Shown here piece after piece: positions 37,145 to 44,005 of a stretch of 64,000 nucleotides of DNA. The notes beneath the pieces are model-generated. The model made no database searches. It had not been told where the DNA came from and saw nothing but the letters and a program-made list of their open reading frames with translations. The position numbers and the translations under genes are program-made. Within the stretch, counting starts at the first letter, position 1; each line of letters starts with the position of its first letter. This DNA is from an uncultured Flavobacteriaceae bacterium (GTDB taxonomy: Bacteria; Bacteroidota; Bacteroidia; Flavobacteriales; Flavobacteriaceae), in the NCBI GenBank assembly GCA_947503105.1, contig CANNCM010000004.1, positions 1 through 64,000 of the forward strand, read 5' to 3'.

Positions 37145-37180
37145 CAAATATACAAATTATTGAATGCAATGGTTGTGCAA
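37145..37180 (-). promoter_or_regulatory. Promoter with TGCAATGGnnGTGCAA operator upstream of the efflux cluster
   Basis: TATATTTG (37145-37152 on the minus strand) matches TAnnTTTG exactly, 10 bp before the ATG. The site TGCAATGGTTGTGCAA (37165-37180) begins 12 bp upstream, overlapping the expected -33 region. It matches the merTP site at 14 of 16 bases with nearly the same spacing, so one regulator probably controls both. Confidence 0.62.
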
Positions 37181-37321
37181 AAGATAATGAGTTATTTTTT
37201 ATAAAAACCAAAACGCAGCCTTTGCATCATCAGGTACATCAGTTTTAGGTTAAGTTATAAATGTAGATAAAGTGTAGTGTACAGCATATATTAATGACTG
37301 TAATTAAACTTACTGTTTTGA

Positions 37322-38359
37322 TTAATAATATTTCTTGCGCAACCAAAATGAAACCCTAACCAATAGAATTAGAGCAGGAACTTCAACTAAAGGTCCAATT
37401 ACACCTGCAAATGCTTGTCCTGAATTGAGTCCAAAAACTGCAATTGCAACTGCAATCGCTAATTCAAAATTATTTCCTGCTGCTGTAAATGCAACCGAAG
37501 CTGTTTTATCATATTCTGCACCTGTTGCTTTGGTAAAGAAAAAACCAATGATAAACATTAACGTAAAATAGATTAGTAGAGGAACTGAAATAATTAGAAC
37601 ATCCATAGGGATTTCAACGATTAATTCTCCCTTTAACGAGAACATAACCACAATTGTAAATAACAGCGCAATTAAAGTCATTGGTGAAATTGTTGGGATG
37701 AATTTCTTTGTGTACCATTCCTCCCCTTTCAATTGCACTAAAATTAGTCTGCTCAATATTCCCAGCACGAATGGAATCCCTAAATAAATTGCCACGCTTT
37801 CTGCAATTGTTCCAATGGAAATATCTACAATAGCACCATCAAAACCAAAATACGGTGGAAGAACCGTTATAAAAATCCAAGCATAAAAACTATATGCAAA
37901 TACTTGAAATATACTATTTAACGCAACCAAACCTGCTCCATATTCGCTACTTCCTTCCGCAAGGTCGTTCCAAACCAAAACCATAGCGATACAACGTGCT
38001 AATCCTATCAAAATTAGTCCGACCATATATTCAGGATAATCACGTAAAAATGTAATTGCCAAAACAAACATTAAAACGGGACCAATTATCCAATTTAAAA
38101 TAAGTGAAATAGAAAGAATTTTTGTGTTTCTGAAAACTTTTGGTAACAACGAATAATTAACCTTTGCCAAAGGTGGGTACATCATTAATATCAAACCGAT
38201 TGCAATCGGAACATTTGTTGTTCCGCTACTAAATGAATTTATGATGTTTGGAAATGTTGGGATAAAATACCCAAGTCCAACTCCGATTGCCATTGCAACA
38301 AATATCCATAACGTTAGATTTTTGTCAAGAAAACTTAATTTTTTTTTATTTGATACCAT
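37322..38359 (-). CDS. ACR3-family arsenite efflux transporter
   Basis: The protein has 345 residues and about ten membrane segments. The ACR3 family motif with its essential cysteine is clear ([20 protein letters not shown]), plus [20 protein letters not shown] and [15 protein letters not shown]. It expels arsenite from the cytoplasm. It is the last gene of the ars operon, 1 bp after a small membrane-protein gene. Confidence 0.95.
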   Translation of the reverse strand: MVSNKKKLSFLDKNLTLWIFVAMAIGVGLGYFIPTFPNIINSFSSGTTNVPIAIGLILMMYPPLAKVNYSLLPKVFRNTKILSISLILNWIIGPVLMFVLAITFLRDYPEYMVGLILIGLARCIAMVLVWNDLAEGSSEYGAGLVALNSIFQVFAYSFYAWIFITVLPPYFGFDGAIVDISIGTIAESVAIYLGIPFVLGILSRLILVQLKGEEWYTKKFIPTISPMTLIALLFTIVVMFSLKGELIVEIPMDVLIISVPLLIYFTLMFIIGFFFTKATGAEYDKTASVAFTAAGNNFELAIAVAIAVFGLNSGQAFAGVIGPLVEVPALILLVRVSFWLRKKYY

Positions 38360-38360
38360 T

Positions 38361-38531
38361 TTAGTTTTGTGTTTGGTTTTTAATAGAAAGAAACATAAAA
38401 ATAAATCCTAAAACTCCTGAAATTACTGGGTATAACCAATTATTTTCTTGCTCTGTATCAAAGAGTTTGAATGTTACAATACAGATGATTCCCAATACTA
38501 TCATAAGAGCGATATAGACTTTTCTTTTCAT
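38361..38531 (-). CDS. 56-residue membrane protein within the ars operon
   Basis: This short gene sits between arsC and ACR3: stop at 38361-38363, ATG at 38529-38531. It encodes [20 protein letters not shown], a charged turn (FDTEQENNW) and a second hydrophobic segment ([18 protein letters not shown]). Two membrane helices are likely. Its tight packing (4 bp after arsC, 1 bp before ACR3) supports it as a real gene. Function unknown; it may aid the ACR3 pump. Confidence 0.75.
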   Translation of the reverse strand: MKRKVYIALMIVLGIICIVTFKLFDTEQENNWLYPVISGVLGFIFMFLSIKNQTQN

Positions 38532-38535
38532 AATC

Positions 38536-39171
38536 TTATTTGATACTTATTTTTGAAAAAACATATTTCATTTCTGTTGCAATTTGCAGACTTCTTTCAA
38601 TGTATTTTTCTACTTGTTGCGGTGTGTTGTCAAATGCTTTTGGGTCTTCAAAAGTTATTGGAATACGTTTTTCTGCACCTGGAACAAATGGACACGCTTC
38701 ATTTGCTGAATCGCAAGTCATAATTGCTACAAATTCAGATTTCGGATTAAAATCATCATCTAACTTTTTAGAAAACCCAATAACTGGGTGCTCGTTTTCT
38801 GAATACTTTATTGTATATACCGAATTATTGGTGTCTGAAAGTTTAAAGATTTCGAAACCTTGCTTTTTTAAAGTTTCTGCTACCATTGGAAAAAGTGCTG
38901 TTGCCTCTGTTCCTCCAGAATAACAAAACACGTTTTTAATATTGAAGTAATTTGCCATTGTCTGTGCCCAAACTTGTGATAAATGACTTCTTCGTGAATT
39001 GTGAGTACAGATAAAGTTGATTCTAATTTCTTGTTGGTTTGAAACTTTAGATTGAATAAAATCGGTAAGAGGTTGTAAAACTGCTTTACGTTCGCTCGAA
39101 ATAGTTTGAGGATTTAATTCTTTGATTACATTTTCTATTTCTGACAATAGGATTGGTTTTGTTGTTGTCAT
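38536..39171 (-). CDS. arsC: Arsenate reductase, low-molecular-weight phosphatase type
   Basis: The protein has 211 residues. The phosphatase loop C55-x5-R61 (FICTHNSRRSH) and a redox cysteine pair C153 and C160 (MTCDSANEACPF) are present, with the acidic DP loop (TFEDPKAF). Such enzymes reduce arsenate to arsenite using thioredoxin. An N-terminal extension of about 45 residues precedes the core, as in Bacteroidetes relatives. The product feeds the ACR3 pump. Confidence 0.9.
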   Translation of the reverse strand: MTTTKPILLSEIENVIKELNPQTISSERKAVLQPLTDFIQSKVSNQQEIRINFICTHNSRRSHLSQVWAQTMANYFNIKNVFCYSGGTEATALFPMVAETLKKQGFEIFKLSDTNNSVYTIKYSENEHPVIGFSKKLDDDFNPKSEFVAIMTCDSANEACPFVPGAEKRIPITFEDPKAFDNTPQQVEKYIERSLQIATEMKYVFSKISIK

Positions 39172-39192
39172 TTTTTATACTTTTCTTATTAG

Positions 39193-39960
39193 TTAATTAC
39201 CATTTCTTAAATTTTCAGCAAAAGCATTTGGCAAGATGCTATTTTCTATTGCCAAAGCTGCTTTCTCAATATCATATTCGAATCTAATAAACTCTACATT
39301 CACCCCTTTTTCCTTTAAAAGAGTTGTATTATTATTAAATTCTAACACAGCATAACAACCTTCGGTATTGTTATCTTTTGGCTTGCCAACCGATCCAATA
39401 TTAATGGCGTGTTTATACTTTAAAATACCATTTGAATTCGCATTTAAAACTTTATGAAATGGTTTATGTGTATGACCAAAACATAAAATTTCGACTTTCG
39501 AAGTTTCCATCATTTCAACTATTTCATCTTCAGGTCGTTCTTCAAAAATATATTCATTTATAGCATTAGGACTTCCGTGTACTAATAAAATTGTTATTGT
39601 TTCATTGTTAAATTTGAATTTTAACCGAATATGTGATGGTAGTGTTTGTAAAAATTGGCGATTTTTTTCTTTTAATAATTGATTCGTAAATTCTTTAGAT
39701 ATTGCTCCATTAGTTAAACCATTAACATCAATTTTTTTATGATTATGAATCATATTTCCAATAGCTTCATCGTGGTTTCCTGCAATAGTTGCAATGCTTC
39801 TTTTTCTAATTTCCTCAATAATTTCATTTGGCCAAATATTATAACCAACTAAATCACCTAAACAATACAATGCATCTATTTCTCTTTTTTCAATGTCTAA
39901 AAAAAAAGATTTTAAAGCAGGTAAATTTGCGTGAACATCACTAAATAATGCAATTCTCAT
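39193..39960 (-). CDS. Metallophosphoesterase of the YfcE/MJ0936 type
   Basis: The protein has 255 residues with all five calcineurin-like motifs: ALFSDVHANLPAL, YCLGDLVGYN, AGNHDEAIG, LLVHGSPN and CFGHTHKPFH. The fold hydrolyses phosphodiesters or phosphomonoesters with two metal ions. Its place in an ars operon, between arsC and DUF6428, is seen in other Bacteroidetes but the role in arsenic resistance is not established. Confidence 0.92.
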   Translation of the reverse strand: MRIALFSDVHANLPALKSFFLDIEKREIDALYCLGDLVGYNIWPNEIIEEIRKRSIATIAGNHDEAIGNMIHNHKKIDVNGLTNGAISKEFTNQLLKEKNRQFLQTLPSHIRLKFKFNNETITILLVHGSPNAINEYIFEERPEDEIVEMMETSKVEILCFGHTHKPFHKVLNANSNGILKYKHAINIGSVGKPKDNNTEGCYAVLEFNNNTTLLKEKGVNVEFIRFEYDIEKAALAIENSILPNAFAENLRNGN

Positions 39961-39969
39961 ATCTGATCT

Positions 39970-40437
39970 TTAGCAACAGTTTCCATCTGGTGAACAACAA
40001 GGCTCCTCATTTAGGGTTGATAGTTTTACTTTAGTTTTTTCTATTGGAATTCCGCACTTATCTTTTGCTAAACAGTCGGTTTGTTTGTTGGTTAACAAGA
40101 AATTTCTTCCATCAAAATCAAGTCCGAATTTTCCAATTGTATCTGCTTGATATTCTACTTCGATTTCTAAATCTTCTATTTTTAAAACCTTTTCTGAAAG
40201 TTCAATGATATTCAATAGCTTTTCGGGATGCAATCTATGGTCGTAGTCATTTGCATTCCAAAGTTGGAAGTTTACGACATCTTCCTTTCTTTCAGTTCCG
40301 CCACAATCGATAAAATGTTTTGTGATTTTACCAACTTCTGTAACGTGAAAGTGGTTTGGTACTAATTCTCCGTTTGGTAATTGAAAACCTATAGTTTCCA
40401 GTTCTTTTAATGCTGATTTTACTTCTGATAGTTTCAT
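39970..40437 (-). CDS. DUF6428 family protein of ars operons
   Basis: The protein has 155 residues. It has LPNGELVPNHFHVTEVGKIT, then DCGGTERKEDVVNFQLWNAN, and a cysteine-rich end (EEPCCSPDGNCC). The DUF6428 family co-occurs with arsR and arsC in Bacteroidetes. The C-terminal Cys cluster could bind arsenite. It is first in the downstream part of the operon and is preceded by an ArsR-type operator. Confidence 0.88.
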   Translation of the reverse strand: MKLSEVKSALKELETIGFQLPNGELVPNHFHVTEVGKITKHFIDCGGTERKEDVVNFQLWNANDYDHRLHPEKLLNIIELSEKVLKIEDLEIEVEYQADTIGKFGLDFDGRNFLLTNKQTDCLAKDKCGIPIEKTKVKLSTLNEEPCCSPDGNCC

Positions 40438-40451
40438 AACTCTATTTGTTT

Positions 40452-40470
40452 ATTGCGATAATACGATTAA
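40452..40470. promoter_or_regulatory. Putative ArsR operator upstream of DUF6428
   Basis: ATTGCGATAATACGATTAA matches the site upstream of arsR (40837-40855) at 17 of 19 positions. It lies 14 bp before the DUF6428 start, between it and the end of arsR. Confidence 0.65.
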
Positions 40471-40485
40471 TTGATTCAAATTTTT

Positions 40486-40818
40486 TTAACAGCAATCTTG
40501 TTTTTCTGTTAAGTCTTGATTTAAAAATTCGTTCATTACCGTTTTCATTGCTGTCCAATTTTCTGTGTGAATACAGTAACAAACACTTGTTCCCTCTACA
40601 TTCCCTTTAATTAAACCTAAATGCTTTAGTTCTTTTAAATGTTGTGAGATTGTTGGTTGTGCTAATCCAATTTCATTTACCAAATCTCCGCAATAACAAG
40701 CGTCTATTTTAAAAAGTTGTTGTAAAATAGCCACTCTTGCAGGATGTCCAAAGACTTTTGCAAAAAGAGCAATTTCATTTTGTTGGTCGGTAAATATCTC
40801 GGTTTTTGCTAATCCCAT
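40486..40818 (-). CDS. arsR: ArsR-family metalloregulatory repressor
   Basis: The protein has 110 residues with a winged-helix fold: FAKVFGHPARVAILQQL, then the recognition helix GLAQPTISQHLKELKHLGLI. Cysteines C41 and C43 (DACYCGDLV), C80 and C82, and a C-terminal CC are candidate arsenite ligands. ArsR leaves its operator when it binds As(III). It stands first in the ars operon with an operator on each side. Confidence 0.94.
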   Translation of the reverse strand: MGLAKTEIFTDQQNEIALFAKVFGHPARVAILQQLFKIDACYCGDLVNEIGLAQPTISQHLKELKHLGLIKGNVEGTSVCYCIHTENWTAMKTVMNEFLNQDLTEKQDCC

Positions 40819-40836
40819 TTTATATTTTATTAATTC

Positions 40837-40855
40837 ATTGCAATATTACGATTAA
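40837..40855. promoter_or_regulatory. Putative ArsR operator upstream of arsR
   Basis: ATTGCAATATTACGATTAA lies 19 bp before the arsR start. It matches the second site at 40452-40470 at 17 of 19 bases. On the minus strand TAATATTG within it is one base from a TAnnTTTG box, so binding would block the promoter. Confidence 0.65.
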
Positions 40856-40890
40856 AAGAAAACAAAGACAAGAAAAAGATACTATTTTTA

Positions 40891-41040
40891 CAAAAAAAAC
40901 CAGAAAAATCTGGAGCGGGGTATTCACCCCCTCTGGAGAAGTCGATTTCACCCTAAATAGAGGGGGGATACGGCAGGGGATGCTGCAGGGAGGGCCCCCA
41001 CGGGATGATCCTTCACCAATTTTAATCGGCAAAATCCATT
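40891..41040 (-). ncRNA. Candidate structured RNA or GC-rich remnant upstream of arsR
   Basis: This stretch is much richer in G+C than its surroundings. CCCCCTCT (40927-40934) can pair with AGAGGGGG (40959-40966). On the minus strand the last hairpin (CCAGA/TCTGG, 40900-40913) is followed by eight T, a plausible terminator. Thus a minus-strand transcript of about 150 nt could end here. I see no protein reading frame with a sensible start. It may equally be a decayed insertion boundary. The rest of the 40819-41164 gap is featureless apart from the arsR operator. Confidence 0.3.
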
Positions 41041-41164
41041 AATCACAATAATAGCGTACACTTTAATTTATGAGTGTTTTCATAGCGATAAAATATAGGT
41101 TTTATGCTGCATGAGGGGTGTGGCTGCTATAATTTTAGGGTATAGATAGGTAAACCTTAAAATT

Positions 41165-41770
41165 ATGAGTATTTCAATATTATATACAAGAGTTTCGAGT
41201 GTAGATCAGAAAACGGATCGACAAAGAGTAAAAGAGGATGAATTTGATAAAGTTATCGAAGATAAATGTTCGGGAGCCATTCCAATTTTTGAAAGACCCG
41301 AGGGTTCAACCCTAAAAACCCTTATAGATCGACAATTGATCAAGTCAATTTCTGTTTGGCAAATTGATCGTTGCGGTCGTGACCTTAGAGATATTATAAA
41401 TTTTATTCATTACACCACTGAGAGAGGAATCCCTGTAAATTTTTTATCGCAAGGTCTATGCACACTCAATGAAGACAAAGAGGAAAATCCGATCTCTAAA
41501 ATGATAATCTCAATTCTTGGAGTGGTTGCTGAAATGGAACGAAAACTTTCAAAAGAACGTCAACGTGAGGGTATTGAGTTGGCTAAATTAGATCCAACAA
41601 AATATCTTGGAAGAAAACCAGGTTCTAACGAAGATCCAATTAAGTTTTTATCAAAACCACAAAATAAAAAGGCGTTAGACTTACTAAGAAAGGGATATAA
41701 AAACATTGAGGTTGCTAAGATCACGGAGCTTCATGTGAATACCATCACTAAAGTTAAACGACATTTATAA
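41165..41770 (+). CDS. Serine recombinase (resolvase/invertase family)
   Basis: The protein has 201 residues. The N-terminal catalytic domain starts SISILYTRVSSVDQKTDRQ with the nucleophile serine after RV, and continues with IWQIDRCGRDLRDIINFI and MIISILGVVAEMERKLSKER. A C-terminal helix-turn-helix follows (YKNIEVAKITELHVNTITKV). It can resolve or invert DNA. Located between the metal cargo and the core module, it may have brought in one of the two halves. Confidence 0.93.
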   Translation: MSISILYTRVSSVDQKTDRQRVKEDEFDKVIEDKCSGAIPIFERPEGSTLKTLIDRQLIKSISVWQIDRCGRDLRDIINFIHYTTERGIPVNFLSQGLCTLNEDKEENPISKMIISILGVVAEMERKLSKERQREGIELAKLDPTKYLGRKPGSNEDPIKFLSKPQNKKALDLLRKGYKNIEVAKITELHVNTITKVKRHL

Positions 41771-42219
41771 TGGATACCTTTTTTACTATTTACTTTATTG
41801 TTGTTGGGGTATTATTCACTCTAAACCTGATATCTGTGCTAATTAAATTCTTCATTACTGAAGGTGAAGACTGGCAATTTCAGTTGGCAGAGGATGTATT
41901 GAACTGGTGCCTTCATCTTTATCCAATACGTAAACAAAAACCACTACTGACTTTAGTTGAGGGTAAATCTCATCTTGCGGGAGAGTATTGTTTCTACAAT
42001 AACACAATTACCATCTACAGGAACAACAATGTAATACGCAGAGAACTAATCAATACTGTTATCCATGAGTATTTCCATTATTACCTAATTACATCGGAGT
42101 CGAAATCTAAACTCTATCATGATCAACTGGATCAATTCTCATTGGAGCAACACCCGCAGGAAATTCTTTGCAATACTATGGGTGAAACTCTTACAAAGGT
42201 CTATTTGAAAAATAAATAA
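41770..42219 (+). CDS. Membrane-anchored HExxH metalloprotease-like protein
   Basis: The protein has 149 residues. One N-terminal membrane segment (FFTIYFIVVGVLFTLNLISV) precedes a zincin motif HEYFHYY (in INTVIHEYFHYYLIT). The C-terminal acidic region keeps a possible third ligand (EILCNTMGE). It is translationally coupled to the resolvase gene (TAATG overlap). Function not known; small HExxH proteins of mobile elements often cleave element or host regulators. That is inference. Confidence 0.65.
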   Translation: MDTFFTIYFIVVGVLFTLNLISVLIKFFITEGEDWQFQLAEDVLNWCLHLYPIRKQKPLLTLVEGKSHLAGEYCFYNNTITIYRNNNVIRRELINTVIHEYFHYYLITSESKSKLYHDQLDQFSLEQHPQEILCNTMGETLTKVYLKNK

Positions 42220-42353
42220 AAACGGACGTTATTTCACAAGGAGGACAATAACCCAAGAGATTATACCAATCATATTTAGTGTAATACAATGATCAAATTC
42301 ACGGATTAAACAGATATAATCGAGAATTAGTTTCAATATCAGTTGGTATTTTA

Positions 42354-42566
42354 TTAGTTCGAACTGTCAAATTTTTCACGACAAAAAAATCCAAATTCGT
42401 TCAATAAAATCAACTTTTCAGGATCTAATTCGTGTTCTTTTAGAATATGTAATCGTTCTTCAAAGAAATCATTTAACAACTCCATATTAGATGGATTATT
42501 AAACCCACAATTGATCAAATATCGATTGAAATATTCGTAATCTAAATTATTTTTTTCTTTTAGCAT
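42354..42566 (-). CDS. Small hypothetical protein downstream of RHH gene
   Basis: The protein has 70 residues, acidic and helical (MLKEKNNLDYEYFNRYLINC; FFEERLHILKEHELDPEKL). Its start overlaps the end of the ribbon-helix-helix gene by 20 bp, so the two are probably one operon. I recognise no family. The arrangement resembles small antitoxin-like or mobilisation-accessory pairs, without proof. Confidence 0.6.
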   Translation of the reverse strand: MLKEKNNLDYEYFNRYLINCGFNNPSNMELLNDFFEERLHILKEHELDPEKLILLNEFGFFCREKFDSSN

Positions 42567-42723
42567 CGTCTTTTATTTTTTTTAATTTTTCGATTACAGA
42601 CTCTCTGATTAGATCTGATGTTGTGTATTTTTTGTTATTTTCTTCAATAACACAATCTATCAAATCTTTGAATTGACTTTCTGTTATTCTTACGATTACC
42701 CTTTTTGATTTTTTCTCTTTCAT
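42547..42723 (-). CDS. Ribbon-helix-helix DNA-binding protein (58 aa)
   Basis: A short gene from the ATG at 42723 to TAA at 42547-42549. It encodes MKEKKSKRVIVRITESQFKD, then a helix with IEENNKKYTTSDLIRESVIE and a lysine-rich tail. The pattern of a beta strand (RVIVRIT), then two helices with a conserved S.F..L, fits the CopG/Arc/MobC ribbon-helix-helix type. It probably represses its own promoter in the gap to 42830, or helps DNA processing of the island. Confidence 0.75.
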   Translation of the reverse strand: MKEKKSKRVIVRITESQFKDLIDCVIEENNKKYTTSDLIRESVIEKLKKIKDDAKRKK

Positions 42724-42829
42724 GATTTTGTTTCTATATAAATATCATGAAATTCAAAATTTGTCAGACAAAAAAAAGTAATCTTGCACATCGCTTTTGA
42801 GTTTGCTATTTTTACATAAATCTAAGTAA

Positions 42830-43918
42830 GTGAAAGTTAAAATCTCATATCTAAATTCACAGGGACGTGACAACATAGCTGAAGTTGTTGATATGTTTTC
42901 AAAGGATAGAGGTCCATTGACTTTTGAATTACTTGAGAATAATTATTCTTCGGATCACTTTCAATATCATCGAGATTTAACAAAAATATCCATTGATGAT
43001 TTGAAGGAATTGTCCAGGTTAATTAGGTTAGATCACTCGATAGGAAGTGATGACTTCGTTGTTGTAATCTCTCAAAAAACTATTGATGCCTCAGTAATTA
43101 ATATTACATCATTAAAAGATTGGTATAGTTTCTATTACGAACAGAATATACTTGTTAAGTCAGGTGGTTGGAGTAATATAACAGAGGGTAAACCATATCT
43201 TGCTATTGCTCATCAAATCATTGAAAATATATTTCAATACCTCGGTAAACTGGATTTAAATTCTATTCGTTTACAAGATTCTATTCATATGGAAACAGAA
43301 GTTTGTATTAATGATTTTTGTGAAAAACCAAATGAAACTAAGGGGAAAATTAGATCGGGTTACATTTGTAGGAGCTGTATACAATCAGCATTAAATTATA
43401 CCTCCAATGATTATGTTATTCAAATTAAAAACATCTTAAGTAGAATTAGTAATCGGTTAAGAGAGAACTATGACTTTAACTTTTCCGATAATGAATTGAA
43501 AATTCAGGTAACTGAAAATTATAAAATTGAAATTGGTGGGCAACCTTTGGATTTTGGTCATAAAGGTAAATTATCTCATGTTGTTTATCTCTTTTACTTA
43601 ATCAATCACAAGTCTAAGTTTGGACGTAAGGATCTTTCAATAGGTGGTGTGGCTCACGAAAAATTCATGTTATTATATAATCATATATATAGTAAAATAT
43701 ATGAAGATGAGGTTAATCGGTACGTGAAGAGTATAACATCAGTTCATTCACGGATTTCCACCCGTATAAAAAATCAATTGAATATTGAGGCGTTGGCTCA
43801 TAAGTATGGTTTTAACTCTTCAAATACAAAACAAGATGTTACAGTGTATTACATTGATATCTCCCCAGAACACCTAAGTATTCCCTCAGATCTTTTGAGT
43901 TTTAAAGTGAATTACTGA
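42830..43918 (+). CDS. Cys4 zinc-binding protein of unknown function in the island core
   Basis: The protein has 362 residues and uses a GTG start. The middle holds CINDFCEKPNETKGKIRSGY followed by ICRSC, so C159-x4-C164 and C180-x2-C183 likely bind zinc. Upstream is AIAHQIIENIFQYLG (H128, E132), reminiscent of a degenerate zincin-like region found before similar Cys clusters in other bacteria. The C-terminal about 120 residues (LSHVVYLFYLINHKSKFGRK; EKFMLLYNHIYSKI) resemble a winged-helix-like domain frequent in Bacteroidetes proteins of unknown role. I cannot name a family. Divergent from the RHH gene. Confidence 0.6.
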   Translation: MKVKISYLNSQGRDNIAEVVDMFSKDRGPLTFELLENNYSSDHFQYHRDLTKISIDDLKELSRLIRLDHSIGSDDFVVVISQKTIDASVINITSLKDWYSFYYEQNILVKSGGWSNITEGKPYLAIAHQIIENIFQYLGKLDLNSIRLQDSIHMETEVCINDFCEKPNETKGKIRSGYICRSCIQSALNYTSNDYVIQIKNILSRISNRLRENYDFNFSDNELKIQVTENYKIEIGGQPLDFGHKGKLSHVVYLFYLINHKSKFGRKDLSIGGVAHEKFMLLYNHIYSKIYEDEVNRYVKSITSVHSRISTRIKNQLNIEALAHKYGFNSSNTKQDVTVYYIDISPEHLSIPSDLLSFKVNY

Positions 43919-43929
43919 TATCCTAAATT

Positions 43930-43960
43930 TCAATCGCAGCGCTGCGATTGAGGTATACCT
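43930..43960. promoter_or_regulatory. 22-bp perfect palindrome followed by a 10-bp palindrome
   Basis: TCAATCGCAGC is followed without a gap by its reverse complement (43930-43951). Sharing its last A, AGGTATACCT (43951-43960) is itself a perfect palindrome. They lie just downstream of the Cys4 gene and 45 bp before the ParB-MTase start. No T-run follows the first. A dimeric repressor or ParB-like binding site is likely; a hairpin terminator is less so. Confidence 0.6.
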
Positions 43961-44005
43961 TTTCCTTTCGTGATTTCTTTGTGGTATAATTTAAAACTTT
44001 ATATC

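Noticed and set aside
40806-41042. ORFs on both strands over the GC-rich block
   Set aside because: No credible start, low complexity and overlap with the arsR operator; more likely non-coding.
43930-43951. Palindrome as a rho-independent terminator
   Set aside because: There is no loop and no T-run directly after it.
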